Source: JAAZKI01 sp012799905 (GTDB lineage: Bacteria > Verrucomicrobiota > Lentisphaeria > Oligosphaerales > Oligosphaeraceae). Taken from it: DNA of 64,000 bases. The translations under genes and the position numbers were made by a program. Below, piece by piece: positions 60,833 through 64,000 of the stretch. The notes under the pieces are model-generated. The model saw only the letters and a list, made by a program, of their open reading frames with translations. It was not told the origin of the DNA and did no database searches. Position 1 is the first letter of the stretch. Each line of letters begins with the position of its first letter. The stretch lies in contig JBMNFR010000009.1 in assembly GCA_050949415.1 (NCBI GenBank), positions 186,001 through 250,000 of the forward strand, read 5' to 3'.

Positions 60833-63419
60833 ATGGAAAAATTGATCAAGACGCTCGTGCTGGTTTTAGTGGGAGTTGCCCTTGGTGCCGACGCACAGGG
60901 CAATCTTCTGCGGAATGGTGGTTTTGAGGATGGCAGAAGCTACTGGAATGTAAATGAATGGAGCTCATCCGCCGGAAAAGCCGAGTTCAATGTGGTGGAT
61001 GACTGCCCTGCCAAAGGAAAGTCATGTGCACTTGTGAGGCACGTTTCCGGCCCCGACAACATCGCCCTCGGACAGAACCTGCCATGCAAGGGCGCCCGGC
61101 GCCTGCGTCTTGATTTCAGCGCCCGTGTCGCCATCACGAATGGGCTTGAACATCCGGTAAGCGCGACATTTGTCACTGTCAATTCGGAAGGTCGGATTCT
61201 CCAGGAGGCCCTTCAGGAGGTCACGACGGCCGACACGTGGCGCAGGTTCCATTGGAGCTTCCAGACTCATCCGGATACAACGCAATTGTCAATTTATCTA
61301 CGATGCGACAAGGTCAGCACATATTTTGACGATGTCGTGCTGGCCGAATCTGACGGCGTATGCATCAATGGCGTCATCTACTGGCCTGCGCCAGAACCGG
61401 AATTTGTCCTTCAAATCAACAACAATTCAGAGGCGACGGACGGCGCTCCATTCAACGTAAAGGTTCTCGATGCGCAGAAACGGCAGGTCAGCAAGAATAT
61501 CGCGGTCACGCTTGTCCCCGGCGAGCAGTTCATCTCGGTCCCGGCGGATTTCATTACAGGAAACTATTCAATTATCGTCAGTGACCAATCCGGCGAAGAG
61601 CAGGCCGTGCGCCAGGCCTCCATACCGGCCATGCCGTCGTTTCCTTCTGGGCGCCTGAACAATTTCGTGTCTATTATCCATCCTGATACCGCTGAGGGTA
61701 TTTCGCTTGAAAAGCCGCTGGTGTTCAACAATCCACGCGAAGGATGGGTATATTTCCTTCTCCAGACGGAAACAGGCGGTGAAGTCTCATTCCCCGGGGG
61801 AACAGGCGATGCGCTGACGTTGCCGGCGGGCGTAAAGACGGAGACGATGCGTTTCTATCCCGCAGGGGAATGCAAAGTCACTTCGCCGGAACCAGTTTCA
61901 CTGTCGCATTGTGAAATCAGGGCCGTCCCTGAACTGATGATGGTGGAATATGAAGGGATGCCGTCCCGTGCCATGTGCGCCGCTCATGGCCTCGGCTGCA
62001 GTGAAAAGTTTCCTGCGCAATACCAATATGGTCATGGAGGGATTCGACAATGCCTATAAACTGAAAAAGGAATTCATGGCGCCAGGCGTCGCGGAACGCA
62101 TTGCGGCATGGCGCAGGGAGGGCAGGAAGGTCGTCAGCCATGCATTCCGTCCAAGAAAGAACTCGCAGGAGCCTGGTCTTGAAGACACTTACAAGTATTT
62201 GTCAAGCCGTATTGGAATGACAGAACTGGACGGCTTGGCGATTGATGAATTTGGCAACGAGACTGCCGATGAAGTGCCGGCATATACAGATGCCATAAGA
62301 CGTCTCCGGACCTACACCAGGCTCTCTGGCAGAAAATTATACGCGTACAGTTGCGCCGCATGGGGACTGCATGACCAGACAATGGAGTTGCGAAAGGAAC
62401 TCATGCAGGGAGGCAGTGGCTCGGCACCGGAGTACTATCTGCGAGAGAAACGCACCGAAGGCGAGGCGAAGAATTATATCAATTTCATGTTCGACTATCT
62501 ACGCCAGTGGGAAAATAAAACACCGGGTTCGTTGCCGTGCATCCTTATGATTCTCTGTTGCACGGATGGTCTTCCTGGCTATTATGGGCAGGATACCATG
62601 GCCAATGCCAATTACAAGGTATTCCTTGACTTGCAGTATTTCATGCTTGCAAATGCGCCTGAATTCAACGGTCTGCGCGGCATTGCGCACTGGATTGTCC
62701 GCTATGCCCGCCCTGAGACCGTGGCGTGGCTGGCGATGCTGAACCGCCATTACTGCATAGATGGAAATACGGATCTCCTTTCAAAACGTCTCGGAATGAA
62801 GTATGGACTAGCCCATGTCAAGAATCCAGATTTCACCTCAGGCACGGAACACTGGCGGCTGGAAGCGGCTGAAAAGGACTCCATGGTGCTTACAGAAGTC
62901 AAGGACTGGGGCTTCGGGCGCGGGACATGCAATGCAGCGCCAGACGGCGACGCAGTATTGTTGATGAAGCGTGTGCCTGGGAAGGTGAACAGGCTTTGCC
63001 AGACGCTCACGGGGCTTGTCCCTGGCAAGTGGTATGAGCTTCAGGTCAGGGTCGCGGACTATGACGATATAACCACTGGCAAACGCACACGTAAACTACT
63101 CCCGCTGAAAGCCGAGATTTCCGGAGTGTCATTTGATGCGGAACTGTGCTCAATAGATGTCTATCAAAGCAGCCATCCCATGCAGCCGCATTATCCGCGC
63201 TACAACGACGGTCCGTGCGCCAATGAACTGGCGCTCTTCTTCAAAGCGACTGCCGAATCCTCGGAACTTGTGCTCTCCGACGATGGCCCGACGCCCGGCG
63301 TCAAGGCGGGCAATTACGTTTCCGCTCCATTCGAGACTCCAAAGGCAGAGGACGTAAAATCGCTGATGATTAATTTCATCCAGCTGCAGCCGGTCCTCGA
63401 TCCCGAAAACTGGAATTAG
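60833..63419 (+). pseudogene. secreted glycosidase-like gene with a frameshift
   Basis: Two overlapping frames form one gene. The first (60833-62059) has a signal peptide (MEKLIKTLVLVLVGVALGAD), a CBM-like beta domain (NLLRNGGFEDGRSYWNVNEW) and further beta modules. The second frame carries on from about 62000 (SFLRNTNMVMEGFDNAYKLK) with a TIM-barrel-like part (LDGLAIDEFGNETADEVPAY), then a second CBM-like domain (VKNPDFTSGTEHWRLEAAEK). The switch needs one base lost or two gained near 62000-62015. It is either a recent pseudogene or a sequencing error. The barrel resembles glycoside hydrolases, but no family is named. Confidence 0.7.
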
Positions 63420-63459
63420 ATTATGGACTGGAGCGGCGCATCATTGTAGAGGTGGCACC

Positions 63460-63535
63460 ATGAGTAACCCCAGGTGAAGCGGAGCGGAACCTGGGGGTGG
63501 ATGCCCCCGAAGCCTGAGCCCGGAGAGGCGGCACT
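63460..63535. repeat. dispersed repeat, copy B
   Basis: Begins ATGAGTAACCCCAGGTGAAG and ends near CCCGGAGAGGCGGCAC; a close match to 46874-46950, 16.6 kb away. The ORFs that cross it are not genes. Confidence 0.75.
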
Positions 63536-63557
63536 AGACGATAAGTTTTCAGGAAAA

Positions 63558-63597
63558 TCTTCCCAAAAAACAAGACTCTGGATGATAGTAGTACACT
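63558..63597. promoter_or_regulatory. motif shared with the AraC-GH gap
   Basis: ATCTTCCCAAAAAACAAGAC then GGATGATAGTAGTACACTG, closely like 58907-58945. It lies about 60 bp before the sialidase-like gene start. Confidence 0.4.
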
Positions 63598-63652
63598 GAG
63601 GCATTATTGAATAATTTTTTGCTGAAAAGAGACATAAGAGTAAGGAGCCAGG

Positions 63653-64000
63653 ATGTTACAAATCGAGGTCGTGAAACCTGAAATGAAATCAAAGACGGAT
63701 TATTTTCATCCTTCGGTGGCTCCACTTCCGGGCGGCAAGTGGCTGATGTGCATGCAGGAACTCGCTGGCAGCGACCATTATGGCAGTCCGGAATACAGCA
63801 TCTCCTCTGGTCTTGGCAATGGCTGGTCGACGCCGTCGGTGATTGCTTCGCTTGAAAGTCGCACGCTGTCTTCAGAGTTGACAGAGGGCGTTGCGGACGT
63901 GCGCTTGTTTGCTCTGCCGGGGAGTTCCCGGGTGCTGGCTATTGGCTGCACTACTTTTTATACTCCCAGAGGAGCTTTGAGCTGGGATAAAAAAGCTTTG
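63653..64000 (+). CDS. sialidase-like protein (3' end outside window)
   Basis: An ATG at 63653 follows AAGGAGCCAGG and the frame stays open to the end (116 codons). MLQIEVVKPEMKSKTDYFHP, SVAPLPGGKWLMCMQEL and SPEYSISSGLGNGWSTPSVI resemble the first blade of BNR/sialidase-type beta-propellers (S-x-D-x-G-x-x-W-like SGLGNGWSTPS). No signal peptide is seen. It is preceded by a possible regulator motif. The family call rests on one blade only. Confidence 0.55.
   Translation, partial: MLQIEVVKPEMKSKTDYFHPSVAPLPGGKWLMCMQELAGSDHYGSPEYSISSGLGNGWSTPSVIASLESRTLSSELTEGVADVRLFALPGSSRVLAIGCTTFYTPRGALSWDKKAL

Overview
The window joins most of a prophage (about 1-21580) to a stretch of host chromosome (about 21583-64000). 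The host is probably a Lentisphaerota bacterium, Victivallales/Victivallis-like. This is inferred from a pseudopilin-like gene with an FTLIELLVVIAIIAILA leader and an H-X(9-10)-DG tail, a remnant of a second such gene, a nearby AraC regulator beside large glycoside-hydrolase-like genes, a sugar ABC transporter with its binding protein fused to a permease, BatA/VWA membrane proteins, and intergenic heptamer and octamer repeats. No rRNA or other taxonomic marker is present, so the assignment is moderate.

Prophage. The left, leftward-reading arm is a Mu-type head module: HTH protein, small terminase, large terminase, gp29-type portal, a small possible nuclease, gpI protease with a nested gpZ-like scaffold start, a small head protein and gpT capsid (cut by the window edge). 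Upstream lie a membrane protein, a PD-(D/E)XK nuclease, a prim-pol/helicase and a Cro-like HTH gene. A divergent switch at 10.98-11.91 kb has a repressor gene and TTACAC-N2-GTGTAA operators that overlap promoters on both sides. The rightward arm carries a Tad2-family (DUF2829) anti-Thoeris protein between tiny membrane proteins, an SNF2 helicase, DUF2800, DUF2815, family A DNA polymerase, zinc-ribbon and DUF4406 proteins and an excisionase-like protein. No MuA/MuB transposase is visible. The phage therefore looks like a chimera of a Mu head and a PolA-type replication module, with its right end at a tRNA-Val(CAC) gene. Between the excisionase-like gene and the tRNA are eight copies of a 10-bp motif that resemble integrase arm sites. 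A structured RNA with its own promoter and terminator is predicted on the strand opposite the head genes at 2416-2543.

Host, 21.6-46.4 kb. All genes read rightward: a pseudopilin remnant, ApbE flavin transferase, an ABC-2 export cluster (membrane protein, ATPase, duplicated permease, HEAT protein), a zinc-ribbon membrane protein, two sugar-transporter genes (binding protein fused to MalF-like permease, then MalG-like permease with a large insert), a PA14/TPR secreted protein, an alpha/beta hydrolase, and two BatA/VWA-type membrane proteins.

Host, 46.4-64 kb. This is a repeat-rich, decaying region: dispersed repeats and hairpins, an IS4/IS1634-type transposase cut by an ISL3-type element, a 1131-bp tandem duplication of the left part of that ISL3 element, a DUF4091 glycosidase-like gene cut at its 5' end by the IS, a polysaccharide pyruvyl transferase, a 1022-aa glycosidase-like gene with an AraC regulator, a pseudopilin gene with one in-frame stop, a frameshifted secreted glycosidase-like gene, and the start of a sialidase-like gene.
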